From Tsukamurella ocularis (GTDB taxonomy: Bacteria; Actinomycetota; Actinomycetes; Mycobacteriales; Mycobacteriaceae), in contig NZ_JANUCJ010000002.1 in NCBI RefSeq assembly GCF_024807615.1, positions 62,001-126,000 of the forward strand: DNA of 64,000 bases, read 5' to 3'. The notes beneath the pieces are model-generated. The model was not told the origin of the DNA. It was given only the letters and a program-made list of their open reading frames with translations, and did not search any database. Numbering within the stretch: the stretch's first letter is position 1; each line of letters begins with the position of its first letter. Shown piece after piece: positions 38,319-47,195 of the stretch. The position numbers were made by a program, and so were the translations under genes.

Positions 38319-39458
38319 ATGGTGGACTACGGCAGCTTCCAGGACGGCATCTACGCGGAGGGGTTGCTCGCGAAGCACCGCCACTTCCCGTACACCTTCA
38401 CCGATCTCGAGGCGCGCGCGCAGCAGGTACTCGACCCCTCCCTCTTCGACTACGTGCGCGGCGGCGCCGGCGACGAGACGACGCAGGACGTCAACGTCAC
38501 GGAGCTGCGGCGCTACGGCTTCGTCCCGCGGATGCTCCGCGACCGCAGCATCCGCGACCTGTCGACCACCTTCCTCGGCACCGAGCTCGACGCCCCGCTC
38601 ATCCTCTGCCCCGTCGGCGTCAACGGCCTGGTCCACGAGAACGGCGACCTCGAGGTCGCCCGCGCCGCAGCGGAACTGAACGTGGCCGCGATGTACTCGA
38701 CCCTCTCGGAGGCGCCGCTCGAGGAGATCGCCGATGCCCGCGGCGACTCCTTCGCCGCCTTCCAGCTGTACCCGACCAACGACGACCAGCTCACCGACAA
38801 CCTGGTGCGTCGTGCCGACAAGGCCGGCTTCGACGCCCTCACCATCACCCTCGACACCGGCAGCCTGGGCTGGCGGCCGCGGGACCTGCGTAACGGCTAC
38901 ATCCCGTTCCTGCGCGGCCGCAGCCTCGCGAACTACCTCACCGACCCGCGGTTCATCGAGTTGTGCGGAGTGGAGAACCCACCGCCGCTGCACGCGGGGA
39001 TCGTGTGGTCGTCGCTCTTCAGCAAGCCCACCTTCTCCTGGGACGACGTCGCCCGCATCCGCCGGATCACCGACGTGCCGATCATCCTCAAGGGCATCTG
39101 CCACGCCGAGGACGCGCGGAAGGCGGCGACCGAGGGCGTCGACGCGATCGCCTGCTCGAACCACGGCGGCCGCCAGGCCAACGGCGGGCTGCCGGCCGTG
39201 AGCCACCTCGAGGGCGTGCTCGACGCGGGCCTGCCCGTCACCTTCGACAGCGGCGTGCGCGACGGCGTCGACATCCTGCGTGTCGTGGGCCTCGGCGCGA
39301 CACTGGCCGGTATCGGCCGCCCCTACGTGTACGGCCTCACCCTCGGCGGGGCAGCGGGCGTCGAGCACGTGCTCCGGTCGATGCTCGCCGAGGCCGACCT
39401 GACGATGGCCGCCGACTGCCTGACCACGCTCGCCGACTTGCACGTCGCGAAGCGGTGA
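38319..39458 (+). CDS. FMN-dependent alpha-hydroxy-acid oxidase, lactate-2-monooxygenase-like
   Basis: 379 aa. TIM barrel with LFDYVRGGAGDETTQ near residue 43 and the active-site signature CSNHGGRQANGGLPA near 270 (catalytic His and Arg), then FDSGVRDGVDILR and GIGRPYVYGL for FMN phosphate. The stretches YTFTDLEARAQQVL, ITLDTGSLGWRPRDL and FLRGRSLANYLTDP closely resemble mycobacterial lactate 2-monooxygenase, which turns L-lactate into acetate and CO2. Specific substrate not proven. TACCGT is 6 nt before the ATG (leaderless). Confidence 0.87.
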   Translation: MVDYGSFQDGIYAEGLLAKHRHFPYTFTDLEARAQQVLDPSLFDYVRGGAGDETTQDVNVTELRRYGFVPRMLRDRSIRDLSTTFLGTELDAPLILCPVGVNGLVHENGDLEVARAAAELNVAAMYSTLSEAPLEEIADARGDSFAAFQLYPTNDDQLTDNLVRRADKAGFDALTITLDTGSLGWRPRDLRNGYIPFLRGRSLANYLTDPRFIELCGVENPPPLHAGIVWSSLFSKPTFSWDDVARIRRITDVPIILKGICHAEDARKAATEGVDAIACSNHGGRQANGGLPAVSHLEGVLDAGLPVTFDSGVRDGVDILRVVGLGATLAGIGRPYVYGLTLGGAAGVEHVLRSMLAEADLTMAADCLTTLADLHVAKR

Positions 39459-39964
39459 CCGGCGCCGATTTCGACTGGTTCGGCTTCGAGGATGCGGTGT
39501 GCGCCGAGCTGCGCACCGTGGCCCGGGCGCTGGTCTACCAGGCCGACGGCGAACTGCCTTACGCGTACGCGCTGACCACCTTTCAGGCCGAGCAGGGTGG
39601 CGTGATTCTGCTGCCCCACCCGGCGCTGGGCACCGTCGAATCCGTGCCGCCGCACGAGCTCTGGAATCCGCCCGCGTGGCCTCTGTGCGACCGCGAGTGG
39701 TCTCGGCGCCCACCTCTGGACGGCTGGCAGTACGCCCTCAGTGACGCGGTCGAGGGCCTCGACGCCGCGGAGTGGAGCGCTGCGTACGCCCGCTACGGAT
39801 ACGCGCTGCTCGGGGCGATGCGCCGGGCGAAGGCAGAGCTCGTCGCGGAAGACGCCCTCCCGCGGGAGGCCATCGGCCTGCTCGACGACGAGCACGGCGA
39901 GCTCGTCGTGAAATCGGCTTCCGAGCAAGAACTTCGGGGCTACTGGGCCGCTCGGGCGGAGTAG
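39455..39964 (+). CDS. Hypothetical protein (possibly DUF4303-like)
   Basis: 169 aa, starts by GTGA overlap with the oxidase gene and so is translated with it. Sequence FDWFGFEDAVCAELRTVARALVYQADGELPYAYALTTFQAEQGGVILLP has the helix-then-strand layout of DUF4303/immunity-type proteins, but I see no diagnostic motif. It is soluble, with no signal or membrane segment. I do not recognise a function. Confidence 0.7.
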   Translation: MTGADFDWFGFEDAVCAELRTVARALVYQADGELPYAYALTTFQAEQGGVILLPHPALGTVESVPPHELWNPPAWPLCDREWSRRPPLDGWQYALSDAVEGLDAAEWSAAYARYGYALLGAMRRAKAELVAEDALPREAIGLLDDEHGELVVKSASEQELRGYWAARAE

Positions 39965-39974
39965 CGTCCTCGCA

Positions 39975-41153
39975 ATGACGTTCTCGACGCTCGCGCTGGT
40001 CACCGCGCTCGGGCTGCTGGGCCCGCTCCTCGCGGCGAAGGGGTCCTGGCATCTGCCGCTGATCCTGGGACCGATGCTGGCGGGCGTGGTCTTCGGGGCC
40101 ACGGGCTTCGGGGTCCTGGACGCAACCGAGCCGACCTTCGCCTTCCTCGCCGACATCGGCTTCGCCATCGTCATGTTCGTCGCCGGTACGCACGTCCCGG
40201 TGCGCGACCCGGCGGTGCGGGCGGCGCTGGGCCAGGGTGTGATGCGAGCCGCCGCGGTGGGTGTAATCGCCGCGGTCCTCGGGGCCACCCTCTCGGCGGC
40301 CTTCGACACCGGTCACGCCGCGCTGTACGCCGTGCTCATGGCGTCGTCGTCGGCGGCCGTGGTGCTGCCGATCATCAACGACAACCACCTCATCGGCAAG
40401 CCTGTCCTGGCGCTGACCGCACAGGTGGCGCTCGCCGATACCGTCTGCGTCGTCGCGCTTCCCCTGGTCATCGACCCGCCGACTGCAGGCCGGGCCGCTC
40501 TCGGCGGCCTCACGGTGAGCGGCACCGCAGTCGTGCTCTACCTGATCCTGCGCTGGTCGGACAACAGCGGCGTGCGGGATCGGATCGAGAAGTTCTCGGA
40601 GGAGCGCGAGTTCGCGCTGCAACTGCGGATCAGTCTGGTGGCGCTGTTCCTGCTCGCGGCGATCGCGACCACGATGCACGTCTCGGTCATGGTCGCGGGC
40701 TTCTCCCTCGGCCTCGCCGTTGCCGCGGTGGGGGAGCCGCGGCGGATGGCGGCGCAGCTCTTCGCGCTCGGCGAGGGATTCCTCGCGCCGCTCTTCTTCG
40801 TCTGGCTGGGCGCGCGCGCGAACCTGCGCGACCTCGTCGAGCACCCGTCGTTCATCGTGCTCGGTCTCGCCCTGGGCTTCGGCGCGATCGGTGCGCACGT
40901 CGCGATGCGGCTCGGAGGTCTCCCCGTGCCGTTGGGCGTGCTCGCGGCCGCGCAGATCGGGGTTCCCGTCGCTGCGGTCACCCTCGGTGAACAACTGCAC
41001 CTGTTCGCCGCCGGGGAGGGCGCCGCCCTGATTCTCGGCGCCCTCGTCACCATCGGCGGCGTCGCCCTCGCGGCGGGCCCCGCTGCTAGCTCCGCAGCGA
41101 CTGCTCCACACGGGCCAGCGTCGCCCTCAACGCCTCCGGCGCATCCGTCGTGA
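39975..41153 (+). CDS. CPA2-type cation/proton antiporter
   Basis: 392 aa with about eleven hydrophobic segments; LPLILGPMLAGVVFGATGFGVL and FAFLADIGFAIVMFVAGTHVPV are typical of Na+(K+)/H+ exchangers of the Kef/NapA group. It lacks a TrkA-N regulatory domain. Acts at the cytoplasmic membrane in pH or cation balance. The last 68 bp overlap the convergent MetQ-like gene, where the tail is Ala/Ser/Pro-rich. Confidence 0.87.
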   Translation: MTFSTLALVTALGLLGPLLAAKGSWHLPLILGPMLAGVVFGATGFGVLDATEPTFAFLADIGFAIVMFVAGTHVPVRDPAVRAALGQGVMRAAAVGVIAAVLGATLSAAFDTGHAALYAVLMASSSAAVVLPIINDNHLIGKPVLALTAQVALADTVCVVALPLVIDPPTAGRAALGGLTVSGTAVVLYLILRWSDNSGVRDRIEKFSEEREFALQLRISLVALFLLAAIATTMHVSVMVAGFSLGLAVAAVGEPRRMAAQLFALGEGFLAPLFFVWLGARANLRDLVEHPSFIVLGLALGFGAIGAHVAMRLGGLPVPLGVLAAAQIGVPVAAVTLGEQLHLFAAGEGAALILGALVTIGGVALAAGPAASSAATAPHGPASPSTPPAHPS

Positions 41154-41955
41154 AGATCGCCGTCTCGCCGGAGTCCTTCACGACGGCGTCATGGACCCGC
41201 TGGTCGTGGTACAACGCGGCGAGCGCGGTGTAGTCCCCGGTACGGGGATCGTTCTCACGGGCGGCGAAGACGTTGACGTACTGTGCCAGGTCGGGGCGGC
41301 GCGGATCGTCGGTGTAGATCGAGTCCTTGCTCGTGAGCCCTAGTTTCACCGCGAAGGTGTCGTCCACGAACCCGGCGTCGACGCTGTCGAGCGCCGGGCC
41401 GATCTGGGTGGGGTCCAGCGTGACGAGCGTGACCTTCGACCGCGACCGGTCGACGTCGGCCAGCGAGGACTGCCACGTGCCTGCGCCGTCGCGGAACGTC
41501 ACGAGGCCCGCCGCCTTGAGACTGAGGAGCGGCCGGATCTGGTTCGCGGGGTTGTCGGACAGGGCGATCGTCGCTCCTTGCGGCAAGGCATCGATCGAGC
41601 GGTGCCGCTTCGAGTACAGCTGCAGCGGATAGATCTGGGTGGCGCCGACCGGGGTGAGGCGGACGGTGTTCTTGACGTTGTACGTGGCGAGGTAGCGCAC
41701 GTGCTGGAACTGATTGAGGTCGACGGATTCGTCTGCGAGGGCCGGGTTCGGGGCGTTGTAGTCGGAGAAGGAGACGAGTTTCACGGTGTAGCCGTGCTCC
41801 TTCGCGACGTCGGTGAACACCTTCCAGTGGGGTTTGCCGACGTCGACCACTCCGAGCTTGATCTCGTTCGACGGGGCGTCGCTCGTGCAGGCGGTGGTGC
41901 CGACCGCGACGAGGGACACGAGGACTGCGAGGAGGGCGGTAGCCGTTCTTTTCAC
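41086..41955 (-). CDS. MetQ/NlpA-family substrate-binding lipoprotein
   Basis: 289 aa. Signal peptide and lipobox VGTTAC (Cys near residue 23), then the NlpA fold: IKLGVVDVGKPHWKVFTDVAKEHGYTVKLVSFSDYNAPNPALADESVDLNQFQH near residue 32-85 and IALSDNPANQIRPLLSLKAAGL near 130. Family members bind methionine or similar ligands for ABC import. No MetN/MetI genes are nearby, so it is an orphan binding protein. Start GTG 41955. Confidence 0.85.
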   Translation of the reverse strand: MKRTATALLAVLVSLVAVGTTACTSDAPSNEIKLGVVDVGKPHWKVFTDVAKEHGYTVKLVSFSDYNAPNPALADESVDLNQFQHVRYLATYNVKNTVRLTPVGATQIYPLQLYSKRHRSIDALPQGATIALSDNPANQIRPLLSLKAAGLVTFRDGAGTWQSSLADVDRSRSKVTLVTLDPTQIGPALDSVDAGFVDDTFAVKLGLTSKDSIYTDDPRRPDLAQYVNVFAARENDPRTGDYTALAALYHDQRVHDAVVKDSGETAIFTTDAPEALRATLARVEQSLRS

Positions 41956-42021
41956 GAGGGCCCAGTGTGCAGTAGCGCTCGTCGTGCGGAAAGGGTTGCG
42001 GTCACGGTGATCCCGCGGGCC

Positions 42022-42873
42022 TCAGCTGATCGCATACTCCACGACCACCGGGGCGTGGTCGGAGAGCCGCTCGTCGGGCGACGACTCCTTGTCGACGGTC
42101 ACGTCCACCGCGGCCCGGGCGAGGCGCGGGGTCGCGAGGTGATGGTCGATGCGCCAGCCCACGTCCTTGGTGAACGACTCACCGGCCCAGCTCCACCACG
42201 ACAGCGGCCCGGGCCGGTCGCCGTGCAGCGTGCGCACCACGTCGACGAGCCGACGCGGACCGATTCGCGCGCCGAGCCACGCGCGCTCCTCGGGGAGGAA
42301 GCCCTCCATCTTCTGCGCCGGCCGCCAGTTCGTCACGTCGTGCGGCAGGTGCGCCAGGTTCAGGTCGCCGAGCAGCAGGAACTCCCGGCCGGCCGCGAGC
42401 GCGGCCCTCCGGTTGCGGTCGAGCTCGCGGGCGAAGGCGTCCAGGAAGCGCATCTTGCGCGCGTACTTCGCGCCGTCGTCGGGTACGTCGCGGATGTTGC
42501 CGGGTCGCTGCAGGTGAGCGGGCAGGCCGCCTTTGGGAAGGTATAGGCACGCCACAGTGAGGCCGGACAAGTCCGCCTCGACGTACCGGCCCTCGTGGGC
42601 GTACTCGGCCAGCCCGCGCGCCCGCGGAGGATCGCTCGTCCACGTTCGCACGGCCGACGGTGCCTCCCGGCTCAGGATCGCCACCCCGTTGCGGCCCGGG
42701 ACCGAGCCGCAGTCGACAGTCGCGTGATACCTCGGGAAGTCGCCCAGCTCGGACGGCGGGCAGCGCAGTTCCTGCAGGGCCAGCACGTCCAGGCCGCGGG
42801 CCGCGAGCCAGGCGTCGAAGCCGCGGCGTCGCGCCGCCCGGATCCCGTTGACGTTGAACGTGCCGATCCTCAG
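42022..42873 (-). CDS. xth: Exonuclease III (apparent CTG start)
   Basis: 283 aa from CTG at 42871-42873. RIGTFNVNGIRAARRRGFDAW holds the conserved Asn of the active site, LALQEL the metal-binding Glu, LLGDLNLAHLPHD the Asp-Asn pair and LSDHAPVVVEY the catalytic Asp-His. AP endonuclease and 3'-5' exonuclease in base-excision repair. No ATG, GTG or TTG occurs in frame before the conserved N-terminus; the first such codon (GTG, 42786) would remove the Asn motif. CTG 42891 (CTGA overlap with the upstream stop) is the other candidate. A sequencing error is possible but not needed. Confidence 0.85.
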   Translation of the reverse strand: MRIGTFNVNGIRAARRRGFDAWLAARGLDVLALQELRCPPSELGDFPRYHATVDCGSVPGRNGVAILSREAPSAVRTWTSDPPRARGLAEYAHEGRYVEADLSGLTVACLYLPKGGLPAHLQRPGNIRDVPDDGAKYARKMRFLDAFARELDRNRRAALAAGREFLLLGDLNLAHLPHDVTNWRPAQKMEGFLPEERAWLGARIGPRRLVDVVRTLHGDRPGPLSWWSWAGESFTKDVGWRIDHHLATPRLARAAVDVTVDKESSPDERLSDHAPVVVEYAIS

Positions 42874-42887
42874 CGCATTCGGTGCGG

Positions 42888-44054
42888 TCAGGGCGCGGTC
42901 GCCGTGCTCGACGGGTCGATCAGGATCTTGGCGTGCACCTCGGGATCGCCGAGCGCATCGAACGCGGTCTCGACCCCACCGAGCCCGACGGTGCCGGTGA
43001 CCAGCGGCTTCACGTCGACCTTACCGTCCGCCATCATGTGCAGCGTGTCGTGGAACTCGCCGGGGTCGTAGCCGAAGGCGAATCGCAGGTCGATCTCCTT
43101 GTTGCCGGCGAGGGCGGGCATGATCTGGTCGGGTTCCATGCATACGCCGACGACGATCACGCGGGTGCGCAGGGGCGCGGCCTCGATGATCGAGTTGATC
43201 ATGCCGGGCACGCCCACGCACTCGAAGACGACGGGGCCGGACGGGGTCTCGCCGATCCTGTCCGCGAGGCGGAAGACGTGCCACCACGGCACGGGGCCGG
43301 GGACCAGGGTGAGCTTGTCCATCGTGCTCACGCCCAGCTTGAAGAGGTCGCTGGCCCTACGGATCTCGTTGCGGGGCTGCTTGTAGGCGTCCCACGGCTG
43401 CTGCTCGCGCGGGTCGACCACGACGTGGGCGCCCATGAGCTTCGCGAGGGCGCGACGGCCGGGGGAGAAGTCGCTGGCGATGATCTTCTTGACGCCCGAG
43501 GCGCGCAGCATCGAGATGACGGCCAGGCCGATCGGGCCACAGCCGATCACGATCGCGGTCTGCCCGCGGCCGACCTCGGCCCGGCGCACCGCGTGCCACG
43601 CCACGGCCATCGGCTCGGTGAGGGCGGCCTCCTCGTCGGAGAGCTTTCCGGGTACGGGCATCGTCATGGACTCCTGGACCAGCACCTGCTCGGCGTACGA
43701 GCCGGGGGACCGCTCGGACAGTCCGACGAGCTGCGGCTCGCTGCCGACCATCAGCGTCGGCAGCGAGACGACGCGGGTCCCCACAGGCCAGCGCTTGCGG
43801 CAGCCGGGCCCGTACTCGGCGACCGTGCCCACGAACTCGTGCCCCATGACGATGCGCTGGTCGGTGCGCATGCAATCGGGGTAGCCGGCCTTCGCGGCGA
43901 GGTCGGCGACGAGGTCGGCGTGATGACGGGCGTGCAGGTCGGACCCGCAGATCCCGGTTCGGGTCACGTTCAGCAGCACCTGCCCGCGGGCGGGGCTCGG
44001 GGCGGGGAGTTCTTCGACGGTCAGGCGGCCTTCGGTGCACACGACAGCTTTCAT
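42888..44054 (-). CDS. Zinc-dependent alcohol dehydrogenase (MDR family)
   Basis: 388 aa. GroES-like domain with catalytic zinc ligands in TGICGSDLHARHH (Cys near 37) and MGHEFVGTVAEYG (His-Glu near 71), then the Rossmann fold GCGPIGLAVISMLRASGVKKIIASDF near 180. The structural-zinc four-cysteine loop is absent. Long-chain or substituted MDR of unknown substrate. Start MKAVVCTEGRL at 44054; TATTCT is 7 nt upstream (leaderless). Exonuclease III follows with at most a small gap, likely co-transcribed. Confidence 0.88.
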   Translation of the reverse strand: MKAVVCTEGRLTVEELPAPSPARGQVLLNVTRTGICGSDLHARHHADLVADLAAKAGYPDCMRTDQRIVMGHEFVGTVAEYGPGCRKRWPVGTRVVSLPTLMVGSEPQLVGLSERSPGSYAEQVLVQESMTMPVPGKLSDEEAALTEPMAVAWHAVRRAEVGRGQTAIVIGCGPIGLAVISMLRASGVKKIIASDFSPGRRALAKLMGAHVVVDPREQQPWDAYKQPRNEIRRASDLFKLGVSTMDKLTLVPGPVPWWHVFRLADRIGETPSGPVVFECVGVPGMINSIIEAAPLRTRVIVVGVCMEPDQIMPALAGNKEIDLRFAFGYDPGEFHDTLHMMADGKVDVKPLVTGTVGLGGVETAFDALGDPEVHAKILIDPSSTATAP

Positions 44055-44170
44055 ACGTCCGAGAATAATCGCTGGCGCCGGGCAACCGGTTTCCCGCCCC
44101 GACAGGGCACTCGAGGCAACCCCCACCTCCTCGATATTGCAATCGCAACACTGACTGTTATGTTGCGTTC

Positions 44171-44908
44171 ATGCAGATTCTGAAGAAGACCCTCATCGCG
44201 CTCGCGGCGGCTGTGGGTGCCACCGCCGTCCTGCCCGCGGCCGTGCACGCAGAGGCGAAGCCGCTCGTTTACGTGATCGGAGGTTTCATCGCTCCGGGCA
44301 CCCTGTACGAGCCCCTGAACACGCACATCCGCGGCGCCGGATTCGATGTCGAGCCGCTCTGGCTCACCGGTCTCGACCACAAGGCCGACGCGAACCGTCT
44401 CAAGGGCATCGTGGATGCGCAGAAGAGGGCCAACCCGAGCCGCGACATCTCGATCCTCACGCACAGCAACAACGCGCTGGTGGACCGCTACTACCTCAAG
44501 GTGCTCGGCGGCACGAAGGACGTCAAGCGGTCCGTCGTGCTCGGTGGCGTGGAGTACGGCTCGCCGACCGGCTGCATGCTGCCGGCCCCGGCGAATCAGT
44601 CCTGCAACGATTCCGCGCTGATCAATCAACTCAATGCGGGCCTCGACACTCCCGGACCCACCGAGTACTACTCGATCCGCAGCACCCGCGATCCGCTCTC
44701 GGGCAACCTCGACGGGCGGCAGTGCCGCGCGAGCGTCCAGGGCTACCTGCCTGCGGCCGCGTCGGTGGACCACGCCTGGCTCGGCTGGGACCCGCGCGTC
44801 GTGCCGTTGGTGATCAGCTCGCTCAGGGGGAGCTGCCCCGGCCAGTGGGTGAACTCGCCCGAGGGCTCGGTCACCTACGAGAACAGCGTCGACATGAACC
44901 GCACGTAG
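44171..44908 (+). CDS. Secreted lipase/esterase-like protein
   Basis: 245 aa. Sec signal peptide (KKTLIALAAAVGATAVLPAAVHA, cleavage near 27), then a compact alpha/beta-hydrolase-like domain: LVYVIGGFIAPGTLYEPLNTHIRGAGFDVEPLWL, putative elbow ILTHSNNALVDRYY near residue 97 and HAWLGWD near 199 as candidate His. Two further cysteine pairs (CMLPAPANQSC; CRAS/SCPG) may form disulfides. The elbow lacks the usual G-x-S-x-G. Resembles LipA-type triacylglycerol lipases of actinobacteria. TATGTT lies 6 nt before the ATG (leaderless). Confidence 0.75.
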   Translation: MQILKKTLIALAAAVGATAVLPAAVHAEAKPLVYVIGGFIAPGTLYEPLNTHIRGAGFDVEPLWLTGLDHKADANRLKGIVDAQKRANPSRDISILTHSNNALVDRYYLKVLGGTKDVKRSVVLGGVEYGSPTGCMLPAPANQSCNDSALINQLNAGLDTPGPTEYYSIRSTRDPLSGNLDGRQCRASVQGYLPAAASVDHAWLGWDPRVVPLVISSLRGSCPGQWVNSPEGSVTYENSVDMNRT

Positions 44909-44954
44909 ATTCCATCCCTGGGCGCGATGCGGGTGCACCTGGTTCGATGAGTGC

Positions 44955-45410
44955 GTGAGCACATCGGATGACACCCGCATCGTTTCCGCCTCCCGCGACA
45001 TCGCGGCCCCGGCGGACCTCGTCTTCGACCTGATCGCCGATCCGGCGCGCCAGCCCGAGTGGGACGGCAACGACAACCTCACCGAGGCGGCGCCGGGCCA
45101 GCGGGTGCGCGCCGTCGGGGACGTCTTCACGATGACGTTGACCAACAGCCAGGTCCGCGAGAACCACATCACCGAGTTCGACGAGGGCCGGCTCATCGCT
45201 TGGAAGCCGTCGCCCGTCGGCGAGCCCGCTCCGGGTCACCTCTGGCGGTGGGAGCTGGCGCCGCTCGCCGACGGAGCCACCCGGGTCACGCACACCTACG
45301 ACTGGACGCAGCTCCACGACGAGCAGCGCCTCCCGCGGGCCCGGGCGACCACCGCGGACCGTCTGGCCGCGTCCGTCGACCGGCTCGCGGCCCGCGCCGA
45401 GGAACGGTGA
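44955..45410 (+). CDS. SRPBCC-family protein
   Basis: 151 aa, one helix-grip domain (IVSASRDIAAPADLVFDLIADPARQPEWDGNDN) with late strand GATRVTHTYDWTQL. Typical actinobacterial polyketide-cyclase/dehydrase-like protein of unknown ligand. Starts at GTG 44955. Joined to the APC permease gene by a GTGA overlap. Confidence 0.85.
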   Translation: MSTSDDTRIVSASRDIAAPADLVFDLIADPARQPEWDGNDNLTEAAPGQRVRAVGDVFTMTLTNSQVRENHITEFDEGRLIAWKPSPVGEPAPGHLWRWELAPLADGATRVTHTYDWTQLHDEQRLPRARATTADRLAASVDRLAARAEER

Positions 45411-46666
45411 GCGGTCCCGTACTGCAGCGGACACTCGGCCTCGGGGACGCCGTCACCGTCGGCCTCTCCGCCATGATCGGCGCGGGCGTCTTCGTCGCCT
45501 TCACGCCGGCCGCCGCGGCGGCGGGCTCCGGGCTGTTCGTCGGCTTGGCCGTCGCTGCGCTGATCGCGTATTGCAACGCGAGCAGCTCCGCCCGCCTCGC
45601 GGCGCGGTACCCGCAATCCGGGGGTACGTACGTCTACGGCCGCGAGCGGCTGGGCCCGTTCTGGGGCCACCTCGCCGGATGGAGCTTCCTGATCGGCAAG
45701 TCCGCGTCGTGCGCGGCGATGGCACTCACCGTCGGCCACTACGCCTGGCCCGCCCAGGCGCACGCCGTCGCCGCGGGCGCCATCATCGCGTTGACCGCCC
45801 TCAACGTCGCGGGTGTGGAGCGCTCGGCGCGGGTCGCGGGCGTCGTCGTCGCCGTCGTTCTCGCCGTGCTCGTTGCGGTCGCGGTCGCCGCGCTCACCTC
45901 CGGCGCGGCGGAACCGACCCGGGTCTTCGACGGTGCGCCGGCCGGCCCGTTCGGCGTATTGCAAGCCGCGGGCCTGCTGTTCTTCGCGTTTGCGGGGTAC
46001 GCGCGCATCGCCACCCTGGGCGAGGAGGTGCGCGACCCTGCGCGGACCCTGCCGCGTGCGATCTTCGTCGCCCTGGCCTTCGCCCTCGGGGTGTACGTGC
46101 TCATCGGTGTCGCGCTGGTCGCGGTCCTCGGCACGGCCGGGCTCGCGGCGTCGGCCGCGCCGGTCGCCGACGCGGCAAGGGCGGTCGGATTCCCGGTGGC
46201 GGTGGTCACGGTGACAGCCTGCGTCGCGGCCCTCGGTTCGTTGCTCGCCCTGCTGCTCGGCGTCTCCCGTACCGCCCTCGCGATGGCCCGCGACGGTCAT
46301 CTGCCACGGCGGCTCGCCGCGGTCGACGGTCGGCGCGGCGTCCCCATGCACGCGGAGCTGGCCGTCGGCGCCGTCGTCACGGTGGTCGCGGCCACAGCCG
46401 ATCTGGGAGCCGCCATCGGCTTCTCGTCGTTCGCGGTGCTCGTCTACTACGCCGTGGCGAACGCGTCCGCGTGGACGCTCGACGCTGCGCTGCGCTCCCG
46501 GATCGTGCCCGCCATCGGCCTGGCCGGGTGCCTCCTGGTGGCACTGTCGCTGCCCGCCGGCTCGGTGTCCGTGGGGATCCTCGTGCTGGTCGCGGGCGCG
46601 CTCGCCTACGTCATGACCCGCGCGAACAGCGGTCCGGCTAGCAGCCGGTCTGGTACAACGCCTTGA
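45407..46666 (+). CDS. APC-superfamily amino acid permease
   Basis: 419 aa with about twelve hydrophobic segments. TLGLGDAVTVGLSAMIGAGVFVAFTPAAAAAG is the family N-terminus, with the unwound GAGVF helix that binds the substrate amino group; FAFAGYARIATLGEEVRDPARTLPRAI is the helix 6-7 signature. Imports or exchanges an amino acid or amine. GTGA overlap with the SRPBCC gene. Its 3' end overlaps the convergent YdcF gene by 29 bp. Confidence 0.9.
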   Translation: MSGPVLQRTLGLGDAVTVGLSAMIGAGVFVAFTPAAAAAGSGLFVGLAVAALIAYCNASSSARLAARYPQSGGTYVYGRERLGPFWGHLAGWSFLIGKSASCAAMALTVGHYAWPAQAHAVAAGAIIALTALNVAGVERSARVAGVVVAVVLAVLVAVAVAALTSGAAEPTRVFDGAPAGPFGVLQAAGLLFFAFAGYARIATLGEEVRDPARTLPRAIFVALAFALGVYVLIGVALVAVLGTAGLAASAAPVADAARAVGFPVAVVTVTACVAALGSLLALLLGVSRTALAMARDGHLPRRLAAVDGRRGVPMHAELAVGAVVTVVAATADLGAAIGFSSFAVLVYYAVANASAWTLDAALRSRIVPAIGLAGCLLVALSLPAGSVSVGILVLVAGALAYVMTRANSGPASSRSGTTP

Positions 46667-47195
46667 GCCACCCGGCGCTCTGATAGCCCCAGCCGAAGAC
46701 CGTCTCGGCGGTGCCGCGGTCCTCAGGGAAATCGGTCATCTGCATCGCGCGGCCGTAGCAGCGCTGGAGGATGAAGCGGGCGCGCTCGAGGTGCGCGGTG
46801 GTGGTGACCACGATGATGTCGTCCCAGCCGCGGGCCGCCGCGAGTCGTTGCACCTCCTGCGCCTCGCCGCGCGTGGTCCACGGCTCCGGCAGGAAGCAGG
46901 TGACCTGCACGCCCGTGATCGTCCGCGCGCACAGCTCCTGCATCCGGGTGTCGGCGGCGCCGACGGAGTTGGACAGCACGACCTGTGTCGACAGGCCCCG
47001 CTCCGCGAGCTCGAGTCCGTACTCGAACCGGTCGTACGGATTCCCGCCCAGTACGACGATCGCGTCCGCGGGCGTGAGCTCTCGGTCGATCTTCGGCTGG
47101 AGGTAGGCGCGGTCGAGCGCGACGCCGACGACCGCGACGAGCACGAGGACGAGGGCGCACGCGATCAGGCGACGCATCCACCGCGCTGGGGTCAC
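46638..47195 (-). CDS. YdcF/DUF218-family membrane-anchored protein
   Basis: 185 aa. One N-terminal helix (about 9-28) then a DUF218 domain: PADAIVVLGGNPYDRFEYGLELAERG, VVLSNSVG, EPWTTRGEAQEVQRLA and IIVVTTTAHLERARFILQRC, TAETVFGWGYQSAGWLKAL. The family (YdcF, SanA, ElyC) works in envelope and lipid-carrier metabolism. Start GTG 47195 overlaps the hydrolase stop by 4 bp (GTGA); it is the last gene of the leftward glycan operon. Confidence 0.87.
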   Translation of the reverse strand: MTPARWMRRLIACALVLVLVAVVGVALDRAYLQPKIDRELTPADAIVVLGGNPYDRFEYGLELAERGLSTQVVLSNSVGAADTRMQELCARTITGVQVTCFLPEPWTTRGEAQEVQRLAAARGWDDIIVVTTTAHLERARFILQRCYGRAMQMTDFPEDRGTAETVFGWGYQSAGWLKALYQTGC

